Counted from the stretch's first letter, positions 8,500 to 17,589 are shown. The stretch: DNA of 58,650 nt from Bdellovibrionales bacterium (GCA_023301025.1 JALZUR010000006.1:1-58650); one strand, 5' to 3'. Numbers and translations: made by a program. The notes: generated from the sequence alone by a model not told the origin.

Positions 8500-8934
8500 A
8501 TGAACAAACTACTTTTAACACTAATGGTTTTATTTACTACAACTCAAACTCTAGCTTCAGAAGAGGATCTTTTGGATCAGTTTAACATTGGAGATGAAGT
8601 CTATAACGTAGTTTTAGATGAAGCTGAAGAAGTTAATATTACAACTGGATTAGAAGCTAGTGCGGGCGGTATGAGTAAAAAGTTGATAGCTCAAATTAGA
8701 ATTTACAACACTAAAAAAACTGAAATTACTCCTGGAGAGAAATTTAAGCTATTTATTTTTTCTGGATTAGTTTGCAATGAATTCGGTGAAAACTCTAAGT
8801 CACGTATCAACCCAAAAGGCTCAGGATATATTCTTGAGAGAGCTTTAGCTTTTAATAAAGATGAATTTCTCTCTGATGATAAAAAAACATTCCATTTTAC
8901 TTGCAGTGTTACAGCTCGTCTTAAAAAATCTTAG
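8500..8934 (+). CDS. Small secreted protein, tandem family copy 1
   Basis: 144 residues with a signal peptide (MNKLLLTLMVLFTTTQTLA) and an acidic mature domain (about residues 20-60). Two cysteines in the second half (VCNEFGEN and HFTCSVT) probably form a disulfide. The C-terminus is the family signature TFHFTCSVTARLKKS. The second copy is nearly identical over the first 60 residues and diverges afterwards. The family is not recognised. The ATG is preceded by AAGGATAAGC. Confidence 0.82.
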   Translation: MNKLLLTLMVLFTTTQTLASEEDLLDQFNIGDEVYNVVLDEAEEVNITTGLEASAGGMSKKLIAQIRIYNTKKTEITPGEKFKLFIFSGLVCNEFGENSKSRINPKGSGYILERALAFNKDEFLSDDKKTFHFTCSVTARLKKS

Positions 8935-8951
8935 CACTGAGAAGGAACAGA

Positions 8952-9386
8952 ATGAACAAACTACTTCTAACACTAATTGTTTTATTTACTGCAACTCAAA
9001 CCTTAGCTTCAGAAGAGGATCTTTTAGATCAATTTAACATTGGAGATGAAGTCTATAACGTAGTTTTAGATGAAGCTGAAGAAGTTAATATTACAACTGG
9101 ATTAGAAGCTAGTGCGGGCGGTATGAGTAAAGATTTGATTGCTCAAATCATAATTTACAATACTAAAAAAACAGAGATTACTCCTGGAGAGAAGTTTAAT
9201 CTATTCATGTTTTCTCGATCGATTTGCAGAGAATACGGTGAAAACTCTAAGTCACTTATTAACCCGAAAGGCTCAGGATTTAAACTTGAAAGAATTTTAG
9301 CTTTTAATACAGATGATTTTCTTTCTGAAGATAAAAAAACATTCCACTTTACTTGCAGTGTTACAGCTCGTCTTAAAAAATCTTAG
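8952..9386 (+). CDS. Small secreted protein, tandem family copy 2
   Basis: 144 residues, the same length and organisation as copy 1: signal peptide, acidic domain, paired cysteines (SICREYGEN, HFTCSVT), LKKS end. The start-to-start distance is exactly 452 bases. Differences from copy 1 concentrate between residues 65 and 120, which suggests the two copies diverge mainly in one exposed segment. GAAGGAACAG supplies the ribosome site, and the same linker recurs before copy 3. Confidence 0.82.
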   Translation: MNKLLLTLIVLFTATQTLASEEDLLDQFNIGDEVYNVVLDEAEEVNITTGLEASAGGMSKDLIAQIIIYNTKKTEITPGEKFNLFMFSRSICREYGENSKSLINPKGSGFKLERILAFNTDDFLSEDKKTFHFTCSVTARLKKS

Positions 9387-9403
9387 CACTGGGAAGGAAC
9401 AGA

Positions 9404-9835
9404 ATGAACAACCTACTTCTAACACTAACTGTTTTATTTACTACAACTCAAACTTTAGCCATAGAAGCTGAAGTTTTAGACCAAGTGGGTATTGATTCTG
9501 AAGTATATAATATAGTTTTAGGTGATGTTGAAAATGTTGATATTACCTCTGAAGCAGAAGCTAACCTTGGTCATATGAGAGGAAATTTAGTTGCTCAAAT
9601 GAGTGCATACAGCACAAAAAATAATGTGATTAGTGAATGGTATGCAAATTTAATTTATTTATTCAGCAGGAGTACATGTAGAGCCTTTGGCGATGATTCA
9701 AGAAATATTATAAACCCTGAAGGATCTGGCTATACTTTCAAACGAATTAGAGGTTCAAGTCAAAAAGGTTACCTCTCAGATGATAAAAAAAATTATCATT
9801 TTGTTTGTAAAGTTTCTTATCACCTTAAAAAATAA
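9404..9835 (+). CDS. Small secreted protein, tandem family copy 3 (most divergent intact copy)
   Basis: 143 residues with the family plan: signal peptide (MNNLLLTLTVLFTTTQTLA), EVYNIVLGDVENVDIT matching the acidic block of copies 1 and 2, cysteines in STCRAFGD and HFVCKVS, and an LKK end. The start lies exactly 452 bases after copy 2, showing origin by tandem duplication. Sequence identity to the other copies is much lower, so this is probably the oldest intact copy or the one under least constraint. Confidence 0.8.
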   Translation: MNNLLLTLTVLFTTTQTLAIEAEVLDQVGIDSEVYNIVLGDVENVDITSEAEANLGHMRGNLVAQMSAYSTKNNVISEWYANLIYLFSRSTCRAFGDDSRNIINPEGSGYTFKRIRGSSQKGYLSDDKKNYHFVCKVSYHLKK

Positions 9836-10262
9836 CCATCATTACCGATAGAGTAAACGCACTATTTAAAATTATATTAAGACTTATCTCTTTATATAGC
9901 TGAATCACAAGATCATATAGGTGATAACCCACTAGTACAGTTACTTATTCACTGCAATATCAGCCGCTCAAAATGCTGTTGTTAAGGCGAACACAGCTGA
10001 TGATGATGCTCAAGCACTTACACAAGCACTAAGAGAAGAGTAGCAAATAAGGCCTCTAAAAGGGATAAATTTCTTACTGAAGATAAGAGAACCTACCATT
10101 TTATATGTAAGGTTCTGTATACACTTAAAAAATCTTAGCACTGGAGAAAAACAACTATTAGAATTAATAGTGTCATTATACTATCTAATTAAAAGCTCAT
10201 GAAGATTATTCTGATTTTTAAGATGAATAATTTTCTACCTTTCGATGGAACTACCAAAGATT
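9836..10262. other. Intergenic stretch holding the decayed array copy
   Basis: A 427-base interval between the tandem array and the convergent 703-residue protein gene. Apart from the remnant of the fourth family copy, I see no intact gene, no RNA gene and no convincing terminator. About 120 bases after the remnant are A+T-rich without recognisable structure. Confidence 0.5.
10020..10138 (+). pseudogene. Decayed fourth copy of the tandem small-protein family (C-terminal remnant)
   Basis: A frame open to the stop at 10136-10138 reads KFLTEDKRTYHFICKVLYTLKKS. This aligns with the C-termini of the three intact copies (for example YLSDDKKNYHFVCKVSYHLKK in copy 3). The bases after its stop, TTAGCACTGG, repeat the linker found after copies 1 and 2. 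There is no start or signal peptide, and the distance from the copy-3 stop is about 150 bases short of a full unit, so much of the 5-prime part is deleted. The remaining 9836-10019 has only a short unrelated open stretch ending in TAG. Confidence 0.72.
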
Positions 10263-12374
10263 TTAATCTAACTTAAAATAACCCTTTCTTATAAGCTTCT
10301 TAACTTTAAAGGTGTGAAGCTTAAATATATTGTACTCCGGGTTTGAATAGCACTGATACTCTAAAACACAGGGGTGGAAAGCACTTTTTATCACTCCATC
10401 GATATCTATTTTATAAAACTTTCTCATCATTTTATTATAATGATACTGATACTCCTTAGTTTTTTGCATAGCTAAAAAGTCGGTCATAAAACTGACCCCA
10501 TTAAAAACTAAGTCTCTTCCTTTTTTTGGATTCATTTTTTTTATATAACTTTCAGCCATGGCAGAAAGTTTTTTCTCTCCATACTTTTTAAAATCTTCTG
10601 GATGAATACTAATAGAACGACCAAATTTATTTACTTTTTTAAAGCCCAAAAGTAAATTTCTATGATCAGAGCTCTTAAAAGGACCTGTGGTCATTCTTTT
10701 TCCTGTTCTTAGGTCAACTCCAGAAATACTTTTAACATTCACTTTAGGGCTTGCACTAGCTAGTGCTCCTCCACTTTGTCCATTAGACGTGGTGTTGTTA
10801 ACATTCACAACCATGTTATTTTGAACATTCCCTCTTCCATTTAAGCTAGTGCTACTAGAATTTATTTTAGCATTTGATCTATTAAGCGTTAAAAGTCTAT
10901 CTCCAAAATCATCACTATTTGAAACTGGGGAAGATAAGCCAAGTTCTTTATTTCTTTTTGCAATTGCAGCAGAAAAAGGCGCATTACTTATAGCTGCACT
11001 GTCGTTTGAACTCCTACCAAAATTATAACTGTCTATACTTTCAGATCCAGTACTCGAAACCTCACCGCCTCTTCCAGCTAAAGCCCTAACACTTTGACCC
11101 AACTGGGTGGCTTGAGTAAGACTTTCAGTGTTTAAAGTATCATTTTCATCAAAGAGACCATTTTTTGTTTTATTGTATACAGGCTCTCCAAAGCTATTCG
11201 TTTGTAAAGACCCACTTGTAGTGATCTCATCTGTTTGTGCAATTTTATTTTCCTCTAAATCTCCATCAAAAGAGGCGACACACTTTGAAGCATCTTCTTT
11301 TTTAGCAGTAGCTACTTTTATGCACTCTAAAAACTTATCATCACTATTGTAAAAAGCCATTTTTGCACTAATAAGGCTCTCTTTATTTGCAGAAATGTCA
11401 CGGGTTCCATACTCTACTTCTGTAGCTGTATGACCATGACCCAAATCAACTGTGCCTCTGCCTTCAAGAACGCCTGTAGTAAAAGGGCACTTGTCTTCTA
11501 AAGATTTAAAAATATTAGTGCATCTTGTGCTCTCTTGGCTGGCTTCTTCTATCAAGCGTTCACTTTCACCATAAGAGCTAGAGCAATAAGAAAGACCAGC
11601 ATTTATATGAATGTTACTAAGATTTCTTGCACGCTCAAGATAGCTCATAGCGTGGTTTATGTTGCATGAGACTATAATATTATCAGCATGTGATTTACAC
11701 TGATCGGTTAACCTTTTATATACAGCGTTTTGTTTTTGGTGCAGATCACTTGAAGCAGCACTTCTTGCCTTTATTAATCCCAATGACTTAGCTTGTTTAA
11801 GGTTTTTTTGATTCTGAACTTCCACGCGGTTGTTTTGAATGCAGGTGTGGTAGTTCTGAGTTTTTTCTCCTCGTTCGACATAAATATTGCAATCTTCTTG
11901 ATTGTATTTACTACTTTCTCCGCACTCTAAAATGTCTTGCCCTGGACTTATATCATCAATTCGACCCGTATCAGGACACTGACACCTTACTGTAGCTGTC
12001 CCATGTGATCCGTGAGTTTCTTGATTAAAAGGAGTTGTGCCATCTGCACACCCTGGTGTGCATTTGCCTTCCCAGCCTTTATTTGATGAGACAAACTGCC
12101 AAATCCCACCATCTGAATCACATGCGCTTTTAATTTTTGAATAATCATTACACTCTTTTACTGCTGATTTTAGTTCATAAAAACCTCTACAAGCCTTTAT
12201 CTTCTCTTGTGTTGAAACTTCTAAATGACCACCGCCAAGTGTACAAGCTGAGTGTAAGTAGTCATACTTTGAAAACTCTTGCGGCAGATACTCTTTAATA
12301 AAAGATGCGCAATTAAAGGCATGAGCACTTGATAAAGGAAGTATAAAAAGAGTTAGAAATAAGGCTTTTATCAC
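10263..12374 (-). CDS. Large secreted protein with cysteine-rich N-terminal half, unrecognised
   Basis: 703 residues from a GTG start preceded by AAGG. A signal peptide (MIKALFLTLFILPLSSAHA) is followed by a cysteine-rich segment to about residue 300 (pairs such as CASF, CTLGG, CQCPDTG, CNIY). A serine/asparagine/glycine-rich, probably disordered middle spans about 385-545 (including NVNNTTSNGQSGG). The basic C-terminal block, about 570-703, has two more cysteines (HPCVLEYQCYSNP). No domain is recognised. It follows the serine protease gene by 69 bases on the same strand; it may be a substrate or partner of that protease, but only position supports this. Confidence 0.75.
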   Translation of the reverse strand: MIKALFLTLFILPLSSAHAFNCASFIKEYLPQEFSKYDYLHSACTLGGGHLEVSTQEKIKACRGFYELKSAVKECNDYSKIKSACDSDGGIWQFVSSNKGWEGKCTPGCADGTTPFNQETHGSHGTATVRCQCPDTGRIDDISPGQDILECGESSKYNQEDCNIYVERGEKTQNYHTCIQNNRVEVQNQKNLKQAKSLGLIKARSAASSDLHQKQNAVYKRLTDQCKSHADNIIVSCNINHAMSYLERARNLSNIHINAGLSYCSSSYGESERLIEEASQESTRCTNIFKSLEDKCPFTTGVLEGRGTVDLGHGHTATEVEYGTRDISANKESLISAKMAFYNSDDKFLECIKVATAKKEDASKCVASFDGDLEENKIAQTDEITTSGSLQTNSFGEPVYNKTKNGLFDENDTLNTESLTQATQLGQSVRALAGRGGEVSSTGSESIDSYNFGRSSNDSAAISNAPFSAAIAKRNKELGLSSPVSNSDDFGDRLLTLNRSNAKINSSSTSLNGRGNVQNNMVVNVNNTTSNGQSGGALASASPKVNVKSISGVDLRTGKRMTTGPFKSSDHRNLLLGFKKVNKFGRSISIHPEDFKKYGEKKLSAMAESYIKKMNPKKGRDLVFNGVSFMTDFLAMQKTKEYQYHYNKMMRKFYKIDIDGVIKSAFHPCVLEYQCYSNPEYNIFKLHTFKVKKLIRKGYFKLD

Positions 12375-12443
12375 TGGCCTTATGTCGGTCTTTTTTGAGA
12401 TTTTATTTAATTTTAAAGTGAGGTTATTAGCTTGTTTGCTGTC

Positions 12444-13448
12444 TCAAATTGATTCGTTTAAAAGCTTTCTTTCTAAAACATTTTTAAGTTCAGGGCAGGG
12501 CTCACCACATGCTTTTTCATAGTCTTTACAAAAAAGATTAGACTGAACAAAGCCATTTCCATCTTTCAAGGGGTCAAATTTTTCTTGGTGTATTTCAGCA
12601 TTTCCTTTAGTTATAATACCAACGACAAAGTCTTCCCCATTAATGGTTGTGATTAATGAACTTCCTGAAACTCCATTTTCTACTGGACAACTCGTACCAA
12701 AAATTTTTGCTCTAGGGTGAGAATCAAGCTTACAAGGTCCATTAACTCTCAAAGGAGCATCATAAAGCTCTTGTACCCTATCAAAACTAATATCTAATTC
12801 ATCTTGCTCTAAATCCGGTCTGCCATCTGGAAGGCTTGGGTATAAAGAGGGCTGTCTGTGAAGTCTAAAATCAATAAGACCTTCCCTTGTAGCTTTTCTA
12901 AATTCACTGTCCGTCATCATTAGAGGTCTTACAAAGTTTTTTGGCTTCATAGGTTCATCTATCGTAATAAAAACATAATCTTTTTTTGCGCTTTTTTCCC
13001 AATCTTTAGAGTAAATATACTTAGCATCAGTAATCTTCTGGAAATTATCATCAGACATTGGATAGGGGTCTATAAACTTCATATGATCATTTGGCTCTCT
13101 AACGTCTCTTCCGTCTCTTTTGGCGCGACTGGGCCAATCTAAAGCCCCATGGGCTGTTGCTAGGTAAACCCCTGGACACACTTGAATCCCTTGTGTGTAA
13201 CCACTAAAAGAATCAATCACTACCATGGCTGCACCTACACCCTCATCTGTTGAAAGCTTTGTCATAGAGTTGTCTCTGTCACTATACCAAGTGGCTTTTA
13301 TCATTTTACCTATTTTACCAAGTTGAGAGGCTGAACCGTTGCTTGATCTAATACTACAGTTTTGATCTGAAAAAGCAGGTGTTGAGAGTAGAGATAGAAG
13401 TAAAAAGGCTATTACTTTAGATGATTTAAATGTGTTTAATAAGTTCAT
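12444..13448 (-). CDS. Secreted chymotrypsin-like (S1 family) serine protease
   Basis: 334 residues with a signal peptide (about 1-27, ending TPAFS). The catalytic triad is visible: H100 in YLATAHGAL, D157 in KKDYVFITID and S261 in ENGVSGSSL, replacing the usual TAAHC, DIAL and GDSGGP but keeping their spacing. Cysteines C91, C239 and C254 may form disulfides. This is typical of the divergent trypsin-like proteases of predatory and soil bacteria, acting in the periplasm or outside the cell. The GVSGSS nucleophile loop lacks the second glycine of the standard oxyanion loop. The 703-residue secreted protein gene follows. Confidence 0.82.
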   Translation of the reverse strand: MNLLNTFKSSKVIAFLLLSLLSTPAFSDQNCSIRSSNGSASQLGKIGKMIKATWYSDRDNSMTKLSTDEGVGAAMVVIDSFSGYTQGIQVCPGVYLATAHGALDWPSRAKRDGRDVREPNDHMKFIDPYPMSDDNFQKITDAKYIYSKDWEKSAKKDYVFITIDEPMKPKNFVRPLMMTDSEFRKATREGLIDFRLHRQPSLYPSLPDGRPDLEQDELDISFDRVQELYDAPLRVNGPCKLDSHPRAKIFGTSCPVENGVSGSSLITTINGEDFVVGIITKGNAEIHQEKFDPLKDGNGFVQSNLFCKDYEKACGEPCPELKNVLERKLLNESI

Positions 13449-13585
13449 AAAAAAGCCTTTAAATAACGGTTGTATGTACTTTGTAGCAAGAAGAGTGCCT
13501 ATAGATCAAAGCCCTATTTGATGGGATGTATAGCCCTAAATGTTTTACTTTGATGCGACTATATTCTTTGCAGCTCATAGTCTTT

Positions 13586-13616
13586 TTGACAGTCTTAAAT
13601 AGGTTTACTCTATACT
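13586..13616 (+). promoter_or_regulatory. Likely sigma-70-type promoter for the desaturase gene
   Basis: TTGACA is followed after 19 bases by TATACT, close to both consensus hexamers though the spacer is two bases long. The predicted start of transcription lies about 40 bases before the GTG of the desaturase gene. Confidence 0.5.
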
Positions 13617-13663
13617 GGCTAATTAAACTGATGTAAACTGTCCTATTTTTAAAGGATTAAACC

Positions 13664-14551
13664 GTGCTTCTAAAATACTTAAGTGATACGCATATTGACG
13701 TAAAGCTCTCGCTTTTCAAAAGTCTTCATCTTTGGCTGCCTCTATCTTTTAGTATATATGGTCTCTTTAAAATCTTGAATTCTGGTCAAACTCCAAGCCT
13801 ATTTATAGCACTGATAAATATCTTTTTAGTTTACTTCACTGTGTGTCTTGGTCACTGCCTAGGCCTTCACCGTATGCTGATTCATGAAAGTTTTAAAAGT
13901 CCACAATTTATGAAACCTATCTTTTTATTTTTAAGCTCTTTAAGTGGAATTGGTGGTCCTAAAACTTGGATTAGAGTTCATGCTTTAAGAGATCATTGGC
14001 AAAATCAAAATAAAGCACCAAGAGCACTAACCTATGACAATTCACTCTTTCATGATTTTTTCATAAATCTTCATTGTAAAATTATACCAAAAAATAAGGA
14101 GTACTTAAAACGACTTCCAAAAGGGATTTTATTAGACAGATGGGTTATTTTTTTTGAAGCCTTATGGGCACCTTTAAATGTTTTATTTTTCTTAAGCCTT
14201 TGGCTACTTTTAAACTTAGAGATAGCAATTCATGTGATTGCCTTTAGAATCACTATTTCAATAATTGGGCACTGGCTTGTAGGTTATATTGTTCATCGGT
14301 GGGGCTATAAGACTTACGATATTGAAGAGGCTTCTGAAGAAGGTAGAAACTCACTTGTGCTTGGTTGGTTTACTTTTGGTGAAGCTTATCACAACAATCA
14401 TCATAAATATCCTGACTCTGCATCTATGGGCTTACAAAAATTTGAATTTGATTTGTCTTACGTAAGTCTTTTGATTTTGAAAAAACTAAGGCTTGCAACA
14501 GATATAAAGATTTCTTGTGATCACCACACTAAACAAAAAAAGACACCCTAA
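13664..14551 (+). CDS. Acyl-lipid/acyl-CoA type fatty acid desaturase
   Basis: 295 residues from a GTG with AAAGGA before it. Four hydrophobic blocks flank the histidine boxes of a membrane di-iron desaturase: GHCLGLHRMLIH (H64, H69, H74), HALRDH (H106, H111) and AYHNNHHKYP near residue 245. These enzymes insert a cis double bond, usually delta-9, into fatty acyl chains and adjust membrane fluidity. The second box is not the standard HRxHH; HxLRDxxQ variants occur in part of the family, so specificity is uncertain. It is transcribed alone, divergent from the protease gene. Confidence 0.85.
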   Translation: MLLKYLSDTHIDVKLSLFKSLHLWLPLSFSIYGLFKILNSGQTPSLFIALINIFLVYFTVCLGHCLGLHRMLIHESFKSPQFMKPIFLFLSSLSGIGGPKTWIRVHALRDHWQNQNKAPRALTYDNSLFHDFFINLHCKIIPKNKEYLKRLPKGILLDRWVIFFEALWAPLNVLFFLSLWLLLNLEIAIHVIAFRITISIIGHWLVGYIVHRWGYKTYDIEEASEEGRNSLVLGWFTFGEAYHNNHHKYPDSASMGLQKFEFDLSYVSLLILKKLRLATDIKISCDHHTKQKKTP

Positions 14552-14570
14552 TTTAGGATGCCTTTTAAAT

Positions 14571-14600
14571 ATAACGAGCTTATTTTTACAGGCTTGTTAT
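14571..14600. terminator. Putative bidirectional terminator between convergent genes
   Basis: ATAACGAGC and GCTTGTTAT form a 9-base stem with one G-T pair around a 12-base loop containing TTATTTTTA. It lies between the stop of the desaturase gene and the stop of the repeat-lipoprotein gene, and T-rich tails flank it on both strands. A second small palindrome, CCTAATTTAGG, overlaps the desaturase stop. Confidence 0.45.
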
Positions 14601-14610
14601 TTGGTAACTA

Positions 14611-17589
14611 TTACTTTCTTTTAACACCTTTAACTTTTACTTTAAGGTTTATCCCTGAATGTTGACAATCTGAACTGTCATTGTCACCGATAACGACCAT
14701 TGAAAAGTTAAGAGATTTATTAAAGCCTCTGTCTAATATTGGAGAGATTGAAGACTCAGGAATATTTAAAGAGAACTCACCATTTCTGTCAGTAAGTGGT
14801 ATCTTACAGTTTTGACCAATAACTCCACCTCTACAATACAGCTCATCTGCCTTGAGACGATTAACATCTACTTGACCTTTAAGCATATGCCAATCGTATG
14901 ATAACTCTTCATTAGCAGTCATATTTAAAACTGAAACTTTGTTTGTAGCTAAAACTTTTCCATTTAAGTTTAAGTAAAAGTTATCATCGTATCTGAATGA
15001 ACTAGAACTTGAATTGCTTGAAGTTGTTGATACTGAAGCATCACAAAGGTGAAAATCTTCTTCAAGATTTACAGATATATTTTGATCGACAAAGGCCTGC
15101 ATATAACCATTTCTTTGACCTAAGTTATCTCCTTTTAACCACATACACGTTGTGTTTGTTGAATTAAAGTTAACATCATACTCTAAAGAGACCATGCTCT
15201 GATTAGCTGCAGCTTCTGCACAAAGTGCTGAGTAGTAACCATCAGTATTGCTATAAACACCCCAAGTGTACTTGTAAGATCTAGGGTTTTCACTTCCGTC
15301 GTTAAGAACAACTACAAAATTATGAATTCCGTTTGCTAGATTTGTAAACACTATAGGTTCATTTTGCAGACAAGGCGCTAAAGGGGCTTCATCTAAAGAG
15401 CAAAGTGTTTCAACATTTGAAGCAGGATCTAGGTAGAACTGAAATTCTGCATTTGGCGACTTTGAAACCTGTGGCGGATATCTGTCAAAATGAACTCTTT
15501 CATTGTTTTGACCATAACTTAAAAGGTTTCTTTTACCAATTAGATAAGCTTTTTTATCAGCACTTAAGTTAACAACTGTTCCATCAGCCTGCACAAATTG
15601 AATTCCTGTTAGTTCATCAACATGTAAAAAGTTAACATGAACTAAGTACTCTTCACCTGAAATTGGTCCAATTACACCACCATCAGAATTATCTATATAT
15701 CTTAGATTTGCAGAGTACACATTGTAGTTTTCAGTTACAGATGAAAGCTTAACTTCTGAAGCATCATCAGAAAGTAGAACTCTATCTTTCTTGTTATTGT
15801 TGTAAACTGTAATCTCGAGTTTTGTTTCTTCCCATTCTTTTGTATTACTGTTGTCTGAACTTGCAACAAAGTTAAGACTTAAACCATCAGAACCTTCGTA
15901 TAAAAATATCTTTAACACTCTAGGTTCTGGCTTAGGGCCATTAATAATTGAAGCTGAATAACTCTGATAGTTATAGTTTGAAGCTCCAGATTGAACACCG
16001 CTAAATTCCGAAACTTCTGAAATAAAGTTTTGATTTAAAGGAATTCGTTTTAAATCTTGATCTGACCATAAACCATACTTAGCTATAATCTGACCAGACT
16101 CTCCTAAACCTGTAAAATCATCGAATTTATTTAATGGATCAGAGCCAAAACTCACTTCTAAACCATCGTCAACTCCACCTTCATCAGTATCTTTGATCAA
16201 AGGATTTGTTCCAGTAGTGTTATGCTCAGCACCATCAGTTAGTGTATCACCATCTGTATCAGCAAGGTTTGGATCTGTTCCAAGCTCAAGCTCTTCAGCA
16301 TTTGTAAGACCATCTCCGTCAGTATCTACGTTTAGTAGTGTTTCATCATCAGTTGGATTAAGTGGATCTAAGTTGTTTGCAACTTCAGCTCCATCATTAA
16401 CACCACCCATATCTGTATCATTAATAAGAGGCGATGTTTGATAAACAAAAATCTCTGATCCATCTGTTAAATTATCATCATCAGTATCAGCGTTGTTTGG
16501 TAAAGTTCCAAGACTGATCTCTTGTGGGTTTGTTAAACCATCACCATCAGGATCTTGATTGTCAAAATCATCAGTCTCAAGAACTGGGCTTGATCCATTA
16601 GAAGCTTCTAAACCATCATTAGCACCACCATTATCAGTGTCACTTACCAAAGGATTTGAAGTGTAAAACCTATGCTCCACACCATCACTTAAACCATCTC
16701 CATCAGTGTCAGCTAGGTTAGGGTTTGAACCAATAGCTGCTTCTTCTTGATCAGTAAGTCCATCTTTGTCAGTGTCTAAATCAGAAAACTGAATATCGTC
16801 TTCTTCATTCTTAGGATTTGTACCTAAAGAAACCTCATCACCATCAGAGACACTTCCACCATCAGTGTCAGCTACAAGTGGGTTTGTTCCGTGAACAAAA
16901 ATTTCTGCTCCATCGGTTAAACCATCATCATCACTGTCTGGGTTATTTGGATCTGTTCCAAGTTGCGCCTCTTGAGTATCTAAAAGACCATCATTATCAG
17001 CGTCATTATCTTTTCTATCATCAGCTTGTAAAGTTGGATTTGTTCCCCTTGAAACTTCTAAACCATCATTAACACCACCCTTATCCGTGTCTTTTATCAG
17101 TGGGTTTGTGTTGTGAACGTTTACTTCTAGACCATCGTCTAAGCCATCTTCATCAGTATCAGCAACTGCTGGATCGGTTCCTAGTGCCGTTTCAGCTTCT
17201 AAAGTTAGGCCATCACCATCAAGATCAGAATCAGGCGTTAAGCCATCATCACTTCCATCTAAAGGGTCTAAACCAAAAGAAACTTCATCACCATCATTTA
17301 ATCCACCACCATCAGTGTCAGCTACAAGTGGATCTGTAGAAAAGGCATTAACCTCAGCACCATCAGTTAAACCATCTTCATCAGAATCAGGATTGTTTGA
17401 GTTTGTACCCATTTTATCTTCTAATGCAGCAGTGATTCCATCAGCATCAGCATCTGAGAACGCCTCTTCTGTAAATCTATTATTTCCTGCACCAAACTGC
17501 GAAGTTCCACAGTTTTGAAAACCTAAAATAATTGCAAAAAGGGCACCTAACCCAACTACAACCTTAACTTTAATATCAATTTTTTTCAT
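14611..17589 (-). CDS. Lipoprotein with six thrombospondin-type-3-like calcium repeats
   Basis: 992 residues. A signal peptide ends in an FQNC lipobox-like motif (C27). Residues about 46-496 hold six tandem units of about 75 residues, each with three acidic loops (for example DADNDGL, DSDDDGL, DTDGGS) and the recurring GTDPN, TDGAE and NPL segments; these resemble thrombospondin type 3 calcium repeats. The rest (500-992) is a strand-rich region with several cysteines (ETLCSLDEAPLAPCLQ) and no recognised domain. Such proteins are calcium-stiffened surface stalks. GGGAGC precedes the ATG. The strong acidity makes the reverse strand look like histidine- or serine-rich ORFs; these are shadows. 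Confidence 0.85.
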   Translation of the reverse strand: MKKIDIKVKVVVGLGALFAIILGFQNCGTSQFGAGNNRFTEEAFSDADADGITAALEDKMGTNSNNPDSDEDGLTDGAEVNAFSTDPLVADTDGGGLNDGDEVSFGLDPLDGSDDGLTPDSDLDGDGLTLEAETALGTDPAVADTDEDGLDDGLEVNVHNTNPLIKDTDKGGVNDGLEVSRGTNPTLQADDRKDNDADNDGLLDTQEAQLGTDPNNPDSDDDGLTDGAEIFVHGTNPLVADTDGGSVSDGDEVSLGTNPKNEEDDIQFSDLDTDKDGLTDQEEAAIGSNPNLADTDGDGLSDGVEHRFYTSNPLVSDTDNGGANDGLEASNGSSPVLETDDFDNQDPDGDGLTNPQEISLGTLPNNADTDDDNLTDGSEIFVYQTSPLINDTDMGGVNDGAEVANNLDPLNPTDDETLLNVDTDGDGLTNAEELELGTDPNLADTDGDTLTDGAEHNTTGTNPLIKDTDEGGVDDGLEVSFGSDPLNKFDDFTGLGESGQIIAKYGLWSDQDLKRIPLNQNFISEVSEFSGVQSGASNYNYQSYSASIINGPKPEPRVLKIFLYEGSDGLSLNFVASSDNSNTKEWEETKLEITVYNNNKKDRVLLSDDASEVKLSSVTENYNVYSANLRYIDNSDGGVIGPISGEEYLVHVNFLHVDELTGIQFVQADGTVVNLSADKKAYLIGKRNLLSYGQNNERVHFDRYPPQVSKSPNAEFQFYLDPASNVETLCSLDEAPLAPCLQNEPIVFTNLANGIHNFVVVLNDGSENPRSYKYTWGVYSNTDGYYSALCAEAAANQSMVSLEYDVNFNSTNTTCMWLKGDNLGQRNGYMQAFVDQNISVNLEEDFHLCDASVSTTSSNSSSSSFRYDDNFYLNLNGKVLATNKVSVLNMTANEELSYDWHMLKGQVDVNRLKADELYCRGGVIGQNCKIPLTDRNGEFSLNIPESSISPILDRGFNKSLNFSMVVIGDNDSSDCQHSGINLKVKVKGVKRK
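16101..17454 (-). repeat. Six coding tandem repeats (about 225 bases each) of the calcium-repeat lipoprotein
   Basis: Six units of about 75 codons align in phase, each starting near a DxDxDG loop and ending near a DD/NP segment. The DNA copies have diverged and are recognisable mainly as protein, so this is an old expansion, not a recent slippage tract. Confidence 0.7.

Noticed and set aside
16101-17454. Regularly spaced DNA repeats considered as a CRISPR-like array
   Set aside because: The unit is about 225 bases, the repeats are in frame, and they are recognisable as protein repeats; there are no short identical repeats with unique spacers and no cas genes.
16193-17518. Several plus-strand open frames rich in His, Ser, Pro across the repeat region
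   Set aside because: They are the reverse complement of the acidic calcium-repeat lipoprotein; the low-complexity composition is a shadow of GAT/GAC codons, and no ribosome site precedes them.
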